10,028 nt of DNA from an uncultured Opitutia bacterium (GTDB taxonomy: Bacteria > Verrucomicrobiota > Verrucomicrobiia > Opitutales > UBA953), in assembly GCA_903829855.1 (NCBI GenBank), contig CAIKRN010000007.1, positions 1 to 10,028 on the forward strand, given 5' to 3'. Below the pieces are notes generated by a model. That model did no database searches. It was not told where the DNA came from and was given only the letters and a program-made list of their open reading frames with translations. Of the stretch, positions 1-7,500 are shown piece after piece. Within the stretch, counting starts at the first letter, position 1; every line of letters begins with the position of its first letter. The position numbers were made by a program, and so were the translations under genes.

Positions 1-470
1 ACGGTGTCGAAAGCCCCGGCGCCCCCATCGGCGGGGAGCTCGTTGACCCCCATGTCCACCCCGAGGAGGTCGCGCAGGGTATTTTTATATTCTCGGCGAT
101 TCAGTCGACGCATGGTCACCTGACCGTGGGCGTCACCGATGGTCTTACGGGCGGTGACGAGCGTGCCCGAAAGCATCTCGAGGAAGTCCGCTTTCGCGAC
201 CGGGGGTGGCTGTTTGGAGTCATCGGGCGGCATCTCGCCGGAGTTGACCTGATTGAGAATCTTCTGCCAGCGGTCCGCGAGCTGGACGGTGTTCAGGTTT
301 AGGGCGATATCGTCCAGCCGGAGTTTCCCTTTTTGCTTATCCGCATTATGGCACTCGACGCAGTATTCTTTGAAGAATGCACGGTGCTTCTCGTCGATGC
401 GTGCTTCGGGCGCCGCGCCAAAAGCCAGCGTGGCGAGAAAGGGTAGGAGGGTGAGGCGACGCAGGGGCAT
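1..470 (-). CDS. PSCyt1/DUF1587 (DUF1592-class) cytochrome protein, N-terminal part
   Basis: Partial gene: it starts at the ATG at 468-470 and runs off the left edge, so only about 156 residues are visible. A short Sec-type signal (residues 1 to about 20, ending near FGAA) is followed by a c-type heme motif CVECH at residues 37-41. GEMPP at 78-82 offers Met80 as a possible axial ligand. The start of a DUF1587 domain follows at about 120 (MRRLNRREYKNTLRDLLG). This order matches the large PVC proteins that carry PSCyt1, DUF1587, DUF1595, DUF1592, DUF1588 and DUF1585; the later domains would lie outside the window. The start is well supported because a GGAGG ribosome site sits 6 bases upstream. 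Family function is not established; an exported heme protein tied to redox or carbohydrate use is an inference. It is the last gene of the block here, 78 bases after the SGNH esterase. Confidence 0.9.
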   Translation of the reverse strand, partial: MPLRRLTLLPFLATLAFGAAPEARIDEKHRAFFKEYCVECHNADKQKGKLRLDDIALNLNTVQLADRWQKILNQVNSGEMPPDDSKQPPPVAKADFLEMLSGTLVTARKTIGDAHGQVTMRRLNRREYKNTLRDLLGVDMGVNELPADGGAGAFDT

Positions 471-476
471 GTCGGA

Positions 477-481
477 CCTCC
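477..481 (-). promoter_or_regulatory. Shine-Dalgarno site for the PSCyt1/DUF1587 gene
   Basis: GGAGG on the minus strand (cctcc on plus) lies 6 bases before the ATG at 470. It is the only textbook ribosome site in the window and fixes the start of this gene. Confidence 0.75.
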
Positions 482-502
482 GCAGGATGAGACCTGAACG
501 GT

Positions 503-543
503 CGGAAGCCAGCCAGACCTTGCGGCTGGGGGCTTTAATTCCG
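503..543 (-). other. Possible stem-loop between the SGNH esterase and the cytochrome gene
   Basis: Within the 78-base gap, CGGAA at 503-507 can pair with TTCCG at 539-543. Inside that, CCAGCC at 509-514 can pair with GGCTGG at 524-529, leaving a 9-base loop. No T-run follows the stem in the direction of transcription (right to left), so it does not look like an intrinsic terminator. It could stabilise the mRNA or adjust read-through into the last gene, but it may also be chance in GC-rich DNA. Confidence 0.3.
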
Positions 544-548
544 CTCGT

Positions 549-1229
549 TTATTTCCAGGTCGCCCGGACCACGCGCTCCCACTCATCGGCCATGAGTTGG
601 TGGCCGCGGTAGGTGGGGTGGACGCTGTCCCAGACCCAGTAGTCATCGGCAGTCTTGGTCGCAGCGTCATCGAAGAGTTTCTGGAGCTGAACGAGGGCGG
701 CGTCATGCTTCTGGGCGAGTTTCGCCACGATGGCCTGACGGGCGACGATGCCTTCCGGCACGGGCTTACCTGGGTGGCGGACGAAGGGTTCCATGAGCAC
801 AAGTTTGAGCTTCGGGTTCTGGGCCCGGGCGTCGGTGAGGATCTTATCGTAGGTCGCCTCGTAGGTTTCGAGCGGGACGCCTTTGCCGTTATCATTCACC
901 CCGATCATCACGGAAAGCAGGTCAGGCTTCAGGGCGAGCGTGTCCTTGGCCCAGCGCTTATCGAGGTCGAGCACGGTATTGCCGCTCACGCCGCGATTAA
1001 AGAAGTCGAGTTTCCGTTCCGGAAAGGCGGCGCCATGGCGGGCAGCGGTAATGAAGGCGTAGCCGTGGCCGAGGATGTGGTTGGGGTCGAGCGAGCGGCC
1101 GCGATTACCATCCGTGATGGAATCACCTTGGAAGAGAATCCGAGAATCCTGACTAAAAGCCGGGATAGCGTCGACCGCCCGCGCGTCGACGGCGAGGGCG
1201 AGGAGGAAGAGGGTAAGGTGTTTACGCAT
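549..1229 (-). CDS. SGNH/GDSL-family esterase (exported)
   Basis: A 226-residue hydrolase of the SGNH superfamily with all four signature blocks. These are GDSIT with nucleophile Ser37, NRGVSGN with oxyanion Gly80, GVND with Asn112, and DSVHPT with the catalytic Asp201-His204 pair. The N-terminus (MRKHLTLFLLALAV...) is a short, slightly weak Sec signal that probably ends near residue 18-21. Members of this family remove acetyl or other acyl groups from polysaccharides, for example rhamnogalacturonan or xylan acetylesterases; the substrate cannot be read from the sequence. The spacing of blocks and the length are normal for a single-domain enzyme. The ATG at 1227-1229 is chosen because the signal peptide begins there; no ribosome site is visible. 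The gene follows the propeller lipoprotein after 97 bases and precedes the DUF1587 cytochrome gene. It is the second SGNH enzyme in the window. Confidence 0.88.
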   Translation of the reverse strand: MRKHLTLFLLALAVDARAVDAIPAFSQDSRILFQGDSITDGNRGRSLDPNHILGHGYAFITAARHGAAFPERKLDFFNRGVSGNTVLDLDKRWAKDTLALKPDLLSVMIGVNDNGKGVPLETYEATYDKILTDARAQNPKLKLVLMEPFVRHPGKPVPEGIVARQAIVAKLAQKHDAALVQLQKLFDDAATKTADDYWVWDSVHPTYRGHQLMADEWERVVRATWK

Positions 1230-1326
1230 GGTAAAGATGTGGGCGGGGTAGGCTTATGCGAGTTAGGCAGCGGAAAAGGAAAATATCAGGATGAGATTCC
1301 TACCCCTGCCCCCACCCCTAAGGCCA
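1230..1326. other. Intergenic gap with G-tracts
   Basis: This 97-base gap separates the propeller lipoprotein from the SGNH esterase. On the transcribed sense (minus) strand it begins with closely spaced runs of G (C-runs on plus at 1299-1300, 1303-1306, 1309-1313 and 1315-1318), followed by an A/T-richer part around 1271-1290. I see no clear promoter or terminator hairpin. Confidence 0.4.
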
Positions 1327-2229
1327 TTACAGCCCGATGAAGACAAGTTGGCCGGCCTTGCTGTCCGGGATGATCAGCTGGCCATGGGCTTCGTCGACAT
1401 AGATATCGGCGGCCGACTGCAGGTTTAGGCCTTCCGAGAGGAGGGTCGGGTGCGAGCCGTCGGCGTCATAGCGGGTGACACGGCCGAACATGACTTCCGA
1501 AATGTAGAAGCGTCCTTGGGAGTCATGGACGAGGCCGTCGCCAGAACGATGTCCCTTGGCGATGGTCTTCCACTTGCCGTTATTGTACTCGAGGACGTCG
1601 CCCGTGAAGAACTCGGCGATGCGGATGCGGCCGTCCTTCAGGACATCGACACCGTTGGGATTGAGCATGCGGGCGGTGGGGGCGATGACTTCGGTGACCT
1701 TGCCGTCGAGCGTGACGCGGTAGACGCGGGCGATGACGGGGATGGCCTTGTGCTCGGCACTGTTGATCGGCCAGAGCTTGCCGTTGGCGTCGCGCATCTT
1801 GGTCACGGCACCCATGTCGGTCACGAGGATGCTTTGGCCGGAGGGTTCCACTTCGACATCATTGAGGAAGGCGGGAACCAGCGGGAAATCCTTCGGACCG
1901 GCGAGGACGGATTTGTGGCCCTGGGCGTCGATCTTCCAGACCGTATCGAAATCCGCCGTGATGATGAAGCCGCCGGCGAAGACGGTGCCCTTGGGGTCAT
2001 TGAGGCCCGTGGTGAAATCGGTAACGGTTTCGCCGTGCACGCGGACGATCTTGCCGTCGCCATCGCCGGCTTTGCGGCTCGCGCCCATGATGCTTACGAA
2101 AAGGTCGCCATCGAAGCCACGGGTCACGCTCTCGGGGTTGGCACCGACGGCCAGCTTACGCGGCGCGGGGGTGGTCTGGCAGCCGGTCAGGGCGAGGGCG
2201 GCGGCGAGGAGGAGAAGAGGGGTCTTCAT
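1327..2229 (-). CDS. SMP-30/NHL-like beta-propeller lipoprotein
   Basis: A 300-residue protein whose N-terminus is a classic lipoprotein signal: hydrophobic stretch, then lipobox LTGC with the acylated Cys at residue 17. The mature part repeats the pattern of a six-bladed propeller of the SMP-30/gluconolactonase and NHL type. Blade-like strings include TDFTTGLNDPKGTVF, ILVTDMGAV, NPNGVDVLKDGRIRIAEF, GDGLVHDSQGRFYISE and GLNLQSAADIYVDE. In the SMP-30 family such folds hydrolyse sugar lactones with a bound divalent metal; I could not assign metal ligands with certainty, so a purely binding role is possible. It is probably anchored to the inner leaflet of the outer membrane. The ATG at 2227-2229 is favoured by the lipoprotein signal and by an AAGGG-like site about 4 bases upstream. 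It lies 42 bases after the TauE/SafE permease gene. Confidence 0.8.
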   Translation of the reverse strand: MKTPLLLLAAALALTGCQTTPAPRKLAVGANPESVTRGFDGDLFVSIMGASRKAGDGDGKIVRVHGETVTDFTTGLNDPKGTVFAGGFIITADFDTVWKIDAQGHKSVLAGPKDFPLVPAFLNDVEVEPSGQSILVTDMGAVTKMRDANGKLWPINSAEHKAIPVIARVYRVTLDGKVTEVIAPTARMLNPNGVDVLKDGRIRIAEFFTGDVLEYNNGKWKTIAKGHRSGDGLVHDSQGRFYISEVMFGRVTRYDADGSHPTLLSEGLNLQSAADIYVDEAHGQLIIPDSKAGQLVFIGL

Positions 2230-2271
2230 AAGACCCTTATTTCCACTTCGGCGTGGGGCGGTGTCAAGCGG

Positions 2272-3042
2272 TCAGCCTTTAATGAGCCAGACCGCCGCGA
2301 AGGCCGTCAGCCAGGCCAGCACGTTCTCAAAGGCGTTCTGCTGAATGCGCTTCAAAATCTGCCAGCCGAGGAGGATGCCGGCGATGACCCCAGGTAGCAG
2401 CACCACGTTGGTCATCAGTGACGGTCCGGTGACAAGTCCGAGGCTGCCGCTGAAGGGGAGTTTGAAGAGGTTAATGAAAAGGAAGAAGCGGCAAAACACG
2501 CCGAGGTGCTCTTTCTTTTCGAGTCGTTGGGCGAGGAGGTAGACCGTCATCACCGGCCCGGCGGCGTTGGCCAGCATCGTGGAGACCCCGGAGACGAAGC
2601 CCATGCCCCAGGTAAAGGTGCGATGGCGGGTGAGTTCTAATAATTGCTCGCGGCGTCGATTCAGCACGACGTTGAAGGCGAGTAGGCTCAGGATCAGCCA
2701 GCCGATGACGATGCGAGCGGTGGAGTTGTCGACGTGGTCGAGCATGAACCAGCCGATGATGACGCCGACGACTGCGGCGGGCACCATGGGCAGGATTTGT
2801 TTCCAACTGCCGCCCTTGCGGTTGATCAGGAAGCCCATGAAGTCGGCCACGATTAACATAGGCAGGACGATCCCCACGGAGGGCTTGGCACCAAAAATCT
2901 TGGCCATGATCACGACGTTGAGCGTCGCCGTGCCTGCGAGGCCGGATTTTGAAAGGCCGATGCAGAGCGCTCCGAAGAGCGCCAAGAGCAACATCCAGCC
3001 GTCGTCCGGGAGCAGGGTATGGCTGTGAATCCAGTCAGTCAT
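2272..3042 (-). CDS. TauE/SafE-family membrane permease
   Basis: An integral membrane protein with about seven to eight hydrophobic helices and the two half-repeats of the TauE/SafE family. The first repeat has GLSKSGLAGT soon after the N-terminus; the second has GFVSGVSTMLANAAGPVMTVYLL. Family members export sulfite, sulfoacetate or other small organic anions across the inner membrane; the true substrate is unknown here. I chose the ATG at 3040-3042 (MTDWIHSHTLLPDDGW), giving 256 residues, because family members typically begin just before the first helix. A longer reading from the ATG at 3100-3102 would add 20 polar residues. That ATG lies inside an arm of the inverted-repeat element, and a 15-base dyad lies within the added stretch. 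It sits between the SGNH-DUF1080 gene and the propeller lipoprotein, and is the only clear polytopic membrane protein here. Confidence 0.85.
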   Translation of the reverse strand: MTDWIHSHTLLPDDGWMLLLALFGALCIGLSKSGLAGTATLNVVIMAKIFGAKPSVGIVLPMLIVADFMGFLINRKGGSWKQILPMVPAAVVGVIIGWFMLDHVDNSTARIVIGWLILSLLAFNVVLNRRREQLLELTRHRTFTWGMGFVSGVSTMLANAAGPVMTVYLLAQRLEKKEHLGVFCRFFLFINLFKLPFSGSLGLVTGPSLMTNVVLLPGVIAGILLGWQILKRIQQNAFENVLAWLTAFAAVWLIKG

Positions 3043-3053
3043 CCGCCGCAGTG

Positions 3054-3068
3054 AGTCGGATTCCGACT
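3054..3068. other. Perfect 7-base inverted repeat upstream of the permease start
   Basis: AGTCGGA and TCCGACT flank a single central T, 12 bases upstream of the preferred permease ATG. It can form a short hairpin in the leader or be an operator-like dyad. If the longer start at 3102 is used, it would simply be coding sequence. Confidence 0.4.
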
Positions 3069-3097
3069 TAGCGGGCGAGCGTGTATCCGTAGAACCA

Positions 3098-3209
3098 CTC
3101 ATCCAACGGGGTCAGGCCGTACCTTGGTGCACCTGAACCTGAAATCCCTTTAAATCGGCGGGTTTAGGTTCACTCAATGCGTGGGTACGGCCTGACCCCT
3201 TTGGCTGAG
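3098..3209. repeat. REPIN/MITE-like inverted-repeat element
   Basis: Two 26-base arms (3098-3123 and 3184-3209) are inverted copies matching at 24 of 26 positions. The inner 16 bases (GGGGTCAGGCCGTACC and its reverse complement) are perfect. Each arm is itself an imperfect palindrome around GGCC (GGT..GGCC..ACC). The 60-base middle carries a second nested pair, TGAACCT at 3134-3140 with AGGTTCA at 3166-3172, and more weakly CCC at 3146-3148 with GGG at 3160-3162. The element nearly fills the space after the stop of the SGNH-DUF1080 gene (3215) and reaches into the longest possible reading of the permease gene. Paired inverted palindromes about 110 bases long are typical of REPINs or small non-autonomous elements mobilised by IS200-like (RAYT) transposases. 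No such transposase is in the window and no second copy was seen, so mobility is inferred. It may also act as an mRNA-stabilising or attenuating hairpin inside the operon. Confidence 0.75.
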
Positions 3210-3214
3210 GGCTT

Positions 3215-4549
3215 TTACTTGGCGAGCGTCTTAATCTGCAGGCGGCGGTATTCCATCTGGCCGCGGTCGCCTTCGAGGCCGATCGGGCCAGTCGCGGGCA
3301 CTTTCAACGCATCCTCGAGGACCTCGCCATTGCATTCGGCGTGGGCGATGCCGTCTTTCACGGTGACGATGAGTTCGTTCCAATCCTGGGCCTTGTATTT
3401 CTTAAGGTCTTTATACGGCCCCGCGACGAGGTAGTCGCGGCACTGCAGCTGGGGTTTGCGCAGGTAGACGCCGCTGTCGGCGTTGGGCGTGGCGCGGAAT
3501 TCCAGCTTAAGGACGAAGTCTTCCGGGAAGTCGCGGAGGGTATCCAATTCCTGGATGCGGCGTCCTTCGGCGGGGGTGGTGACTACGAGTCGGCCATTAA
3601 TCGCCCGATACCGTCCGTCGGAGCTAGCGGTCTTCCCGTCGAAGCTTTCCGCTGCTTTGACTTCCACGAAAAGCGGAGCGTTCGGCTTCGGGTTCTTGGC
3701 GGGTTTGCGGGGTGGGGTGGGGCGGAAGCCCCAGCCGGTGAGGTCCTTGCCGTTAAAGAGGCTCACGAAGCCCGCGTCGGGCTTGAATTCCTCGGCCTGG
3801 GTGTCGAGGTATCCCAGTGTCGCGAAGATCGGGCGTAGCGCCGAGGCCCACTTGGCATAGCCTGCACCGTTGAGGTGAAGTAAGTCGGGGAAGAGCGCGG
3901 GGATGGCGTCGCCTTCGGGGTTCGCGAATAACGCGTAGGTATCTAGGACCGTGAACTGGGGGTCGTTCTTCACCGCGGCGTCGAAGAGGGCATTCACGGC
4001 TGCGATGGTTTCTTTCGGACGCTTCTTCGTGGCCGAGCTTGGGAAGATGCGGCAGACGATGACGGGCATCTTCGGATCATGGGCCTTGAGGGCAGCGATA
4101 ATCTTCTGGAAGTTGCGGCCGATAGCTTCGACGGGGACTTCAACTTCGATGTCGTTGGTGCCCATGAGGAGTACCACGGCTTTGGGGTTCACCGCGACGA
4201 CGTCTTCCTGTAGGCGGAGAAGCATGCCGCGGGTGGTATCGCCCCCGATACCACGATTCGCTAGCTTAAGGTCGTCGAAGGATTTCTTAAAATCCACGCC
4301 CCAGCCCTGAGTAATGGAGTCGCCAAAGAAGACAATGGCCCCCTGATCCTTGGCCGCATCTTTCGCCCACTGCGGGCGGATTGTGTTCCACCGCTTCACG
4401 TAACCATCGTAACGACGGAGCGCTCCTTCGCCGGGGAGCGAGCTTTCTGCCGATACCGCCGGGAGGGCGAAGTGTTCAGCGACGGCGGGTTCCGCGGCGA
4501 GTACGGCGAGCGTTAGGCACAGCAGTAACGCGAAGAGACGTGGTTTCAT
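3215..4549 (-). CDS. SGNH esterase fused to a DUF1080 (3-keto-disaccharide hydrolase-like) domain
   Basis: A 444-residue exported two-domain protein. Residues 1 to about 24 form a Sec signal (ending near AVA). The N-terminal domain (about 45-250) is an SGNH hydrolase with GDSITQGW (Ser78), NRGIGGDT (Gly100), GTND (Asn132) and DLLH (Asp222, His225). The C-terminal domain from about 261 (FVSLFNGKDLTGW) to the end is DUF1080, with the usual FVLKLEFRATPNADSGVYLR and WNELIVTV segments. A Pro/Lys-rich insertion (about 276-292) interrupts DUF1080 early. The esterase part probably removes acyl groups from a glycan; the DUF1080 part may bind the glycan or cleave a 3-keto-glycoside, as reported for other members. 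The start at 4547-4549 gives a complete signal peptide; no ribosome site is visible. It follows the propeller dehydrogenase gene by only 18 bases, which suggests cotranscription and linked function. Confidence 0.9.
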   Translation of the reverse strand: MKPRLFALLLCLTLAVLAAEPAVAEHFALPAVSAESSLPGEGALRRYDGYVKRWNTIRPQWAKDAAKDQGAIVFFGDSITQGWGVDFKKSFDDLKLANRGIGGDTTRGMLLRLQEDVVAVNPKAVVLLMGTNDIEVEVPVEAIGRNFQKIIAALKAHDPKMPVIVCRIFPSSATKKRPKETIAAVNALFDAAVKNDPQFTVLDTYALFANPEGDAIPALFPDLLHLNGAGYAKWASALRPIFATLGYLDTQAEEFKPDAGFVSLFNGKDLTGWGFRPTPPRKPAKNPKPNAPLFVEVKAAESFDGKTASSDGRYRAINGRLVVTTPAEGRRIQELDTLRDFPEDFVLKLEFRATPNADSGVYLRKPQLQCRDYLVAGPYKDLKKYKAQDWNELIVTVKDGIAHAECNGEVLEDALKVPATGPIGLEGDRGQMEYRRLQIKTLAK

Positions 4550-4567
4550 GAGACGACGGAGGTCAGA

Positions 4568-7500
4568 CTATTTAACGGCCTTCTGCGTCGAGAGGTATTC
4601 GACCAAGTCCACCAAGTCCTGCTGCGTCAGCGCCTGGTTAAGGCCGCTAGGCATCATCGAGGTCGTGAGCTTGTTGCGTCGCTGGATGTCGGCGGTGCTG
4701 AATTTCTGCAGGGCGCCGCCGGGCAGGGCGAGGACGACTTCCTGGGCGGTTTCGCTGCGTAGGATGCCCATGGCGGTGTTGTTGCCGCGGAGGCTGAGCT
4801 CTGTGGTCTCGAAGCCCATCGAAATGCCTGCATTGGGGTTAATGATGGAGTCGAAGATGGCTTCCTTGGGGAGCTTGGCACCGATGCCACTTAACGCCGG
4901 GCCGAAATCCACCCCGAGGTTGCCGATGCGGTGGCAAAGGGTGCAGGAACTTGCGGGCCGTTCAAAGACGACTTTCCCTTGGGCGGCGTCGCCCCGCAAC
5001 TTGCTCAACTCGGGGATCGAGGGCAGGCGATTGCCGCCCAAGCTTCCTGGAGTTGGGAATTCGCGGGCGATATCATTTTTCAGCGCGGCGTATTGGACTT
5101 GGGTCAGAGCCGAGGCGGCGACCCCGCGTAGTTCGGACGGGAAGTGGCCTTCCTTGGCGAGCGTCAGGAGTTGGCTGGCACCGGCTTGGGTCTTGGCGAG
5201 CGCACGGATGGCTTCGCTCTTCCGTTCGGGCGTCTTGGCGTGGAGGATTTCATCGCGGAGAATCTCCTTGGCTGAGGTTTGGCCAAGGTTACCCAGCATC
5301 GCAATGAGCATACTGGCTTCGCTGGGCTGACCCTTGCGGAGCACGTCGCGTACTTTATCGGTGGTACCCTTGTCGCGGAGCAAGAGGTTGATCGCATCCA
5401 GTGCTTCGGGGGCGGAGCCCAGCGCAAAAGCCGTCTGGAGGAGTTCGTCGGCATGCTTGCCGACGCCCATGGCGCCGATCAGGTCGACGAAGGCGGGCTT
5501 ACCCTGCGAGCGGGCGAGGGTCTCCTCGACGATGGCTTTGAACTCCGGAGTGTTCTTGGCCGCCGTGCGGGTGAGGCGTTGGAGTGACTCCGTGAGGACG
5601 GTGAGCGACGGATTGGCTTTGGCCAGTTGGAGCAGGGCGGCATCGCGCTCAGGCGAATCAGGAATGAAATCGAACGAACGAAGGTAGCGAAGCTGGCTCG
5701 GATCGGCGATGAGCAGTTGGGCGAGGAGCGGGGCGACCTTCGGGGTGCGGAGGCGCCAGACGATATCGCGTCCGCCAGCGGTGTTCCAATTACCCTTCAC
5801 TTCGGACATCCAGGCATCAAAGCACTTTTCATCGTTGCCGATGGCGCCGATGCCGAGGGCTTCGAGGTTCCAGCGATCGACGCCGTCATGCTGAGCGGCG
5901 AGCTTGGCCCAGATTTCGGTGCCTTGGGAGGAGTGGTAGAGCGAGATGGCCAACTGACGTCGAACCTGCGGGTCGGCGTGGTTGATGAGGCTATTGACCA
6001 AGCCGGGCTCATTCGCGAGGGGCGAGGTTTCGAGCTGATGGGCGGCGCCACGCATCGCGGCGAGGCGGAGGGCGGCGATGATGAGTTCGGGGTCCTTGTC
6101 GGTCAGCGCGGCACGGAGGGCGGGGACGGCGGCGGTAGGGTTGCGGACCAAGATGGCCAGCGCGCGGGCACGCATGCGGTTATCGCCTTTGGTAGCGAGG
6201 GCCTGCAGGGCAGGAACGGCGCTATCGCCCAGTTTCACGAGATGGGTGTAGGCATTATACTGTGTGGCCTTGTTGGGGGACTGGAGGGCCTCTAGGGCGC
6301 TTTCCAGCGTGAGCTCGCTGACCTTCGGGGCGACTAGGGCGGCACCCTTGTTGGCGACGCGGTAAATACGTCCGCGGAGATAGTTCACGTCATGGTCGGC
6401 CATCGCGTGGCCGCCGACGCCGGCGTCATACCAATCGGCGACAAAGAGCGAGCCGTCCGGGTGGACCGCCACATCGGCGGGGCGGAACCAGGGATCCTTG
6501 GAGGTCAGGATGTTGGTGATGCTTGCGCGGAAGCCAGCGCCGTCCTTGGTCAGCGGGTAGGCGCGCACGACGCCGGGTCCGGCATCGCAATGGATGATTT
6601 GATTCTGGAACTGAGCACCGAGGCCCGTGCCTTCGTTAACGAGAATGCCCGTGGGGGAGCCAGCGCCGGTGACAATGAGGTTGGGGACGACGCCGGGGTC
6701 GTTCTGGTGCCAATGGCGGCGAGGGATTTCGGACTCGATATTGACGCGCTTAGTCTGCCAGCCCGAGCCGGTCATTTCATCGGCGTAACCGTAGTTGCCG
6801 TGCTCCATCATGAAGTTGATGCGTACGCCGCGGTTGCCGTCGTCGTCGTTGTCGCTCTGGAAGATGTTACCCAGCGAATCGGAGACCACTTCGTAGTTGT
6901 TACGGAAATTATTCCCGAGCACTTCGAAGTTACTCAGCTTGCCGTCGGCGTAATCGGCCCGGAAGGCCATCCCCTGTTGGTAGGGCTTGCGCTGGGCGTT
7001 GATAGTGTTGCCGGCGAGGTCTTTGACGTGCGTCGTACGATCGCGGACGTAGGAGTCGAGGTTGTCGCCGTGCAGCGGCACTTCCACCATGCCGCCCATG
7101 GGCTGGTTCAGTTCCGTACTGGCGTTGCCGAAGTTGAAGTAAAGTTTACCGTCAGTGCCGTGGACGAAGGCGTGCGTCGAGTGGTCATGCTGTTTACCGC
7201 CGGTGCCACTGAGGAGAATGTAGCGCTTGTGGGCCACGCCGTCGCCGACCGTGTCGCGGAGCAGGAAGACGTACGGGGAGACGGAGACGATGACGTCATT
7301 ACCGAGTACGGCGATGCCTAGGGCGGAATTGATGCTCGGATCCTGGTAGTAGACGGTGGCCTTATCGGCGACGCCTTTACCGAGGGTGTCTTCGAGCACC
7401 ATAATGCGGTCGCCTTCAGGGCGGATGGGCGGATTGGCCCATTTACGATAATTGGCGGCCTCGGTGATCCAGACGCGCCCGCGAGCGTCGATGTCCATGT

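Noticed and set aside
597..1340. Plus-strand open frame of 247 codons opposite the SGNH esterase
   Set aside because: The minus-strand frame carries all four SGNH blocks; the plus frame has no motif and is a shadow.
1450..2397. Plus-strand open frame of 315 codons opposite the lipoprotein and permease genes
   Set aside because: It spans the end of one real gene and the whole of another on the opposite strand, has no signal or domain, and its low-complexity Gly/Asp/Ala/Val content is typical of a shadow.
3098..3209. Reading the large inverted repeat as a simple rho-independent terminator
   Set aside because: The arms are separated by 60 bases, no T-run follows in the direction of transcription, and a same-strand gene begins at once; a repeat element fits better.
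5627..6295. Plus-strand open frame of 222 codons opposite the HEAT region
   Set aside because: Antisense to the intact HEAT repeats; composition and lack of motifs mark it as a shadow.
5000..7000. CRISPR-like or tandem DNA repeats in the HEAT-repeat region
   Set aside because: The protein-level repeats are degenerate and I saw no direct DNA repeats with regular spacing.
6392..7321. Plus-strand open frame of 309 codons opposite the dehydrogenase gene
   Set aside because: It lies wholly antisense to a clear coding gene, and its product is rich in Val, Ala, Gly, Asp and Glu without a recognisable fold, as expected for a shadow frame in GC-rich DNA.
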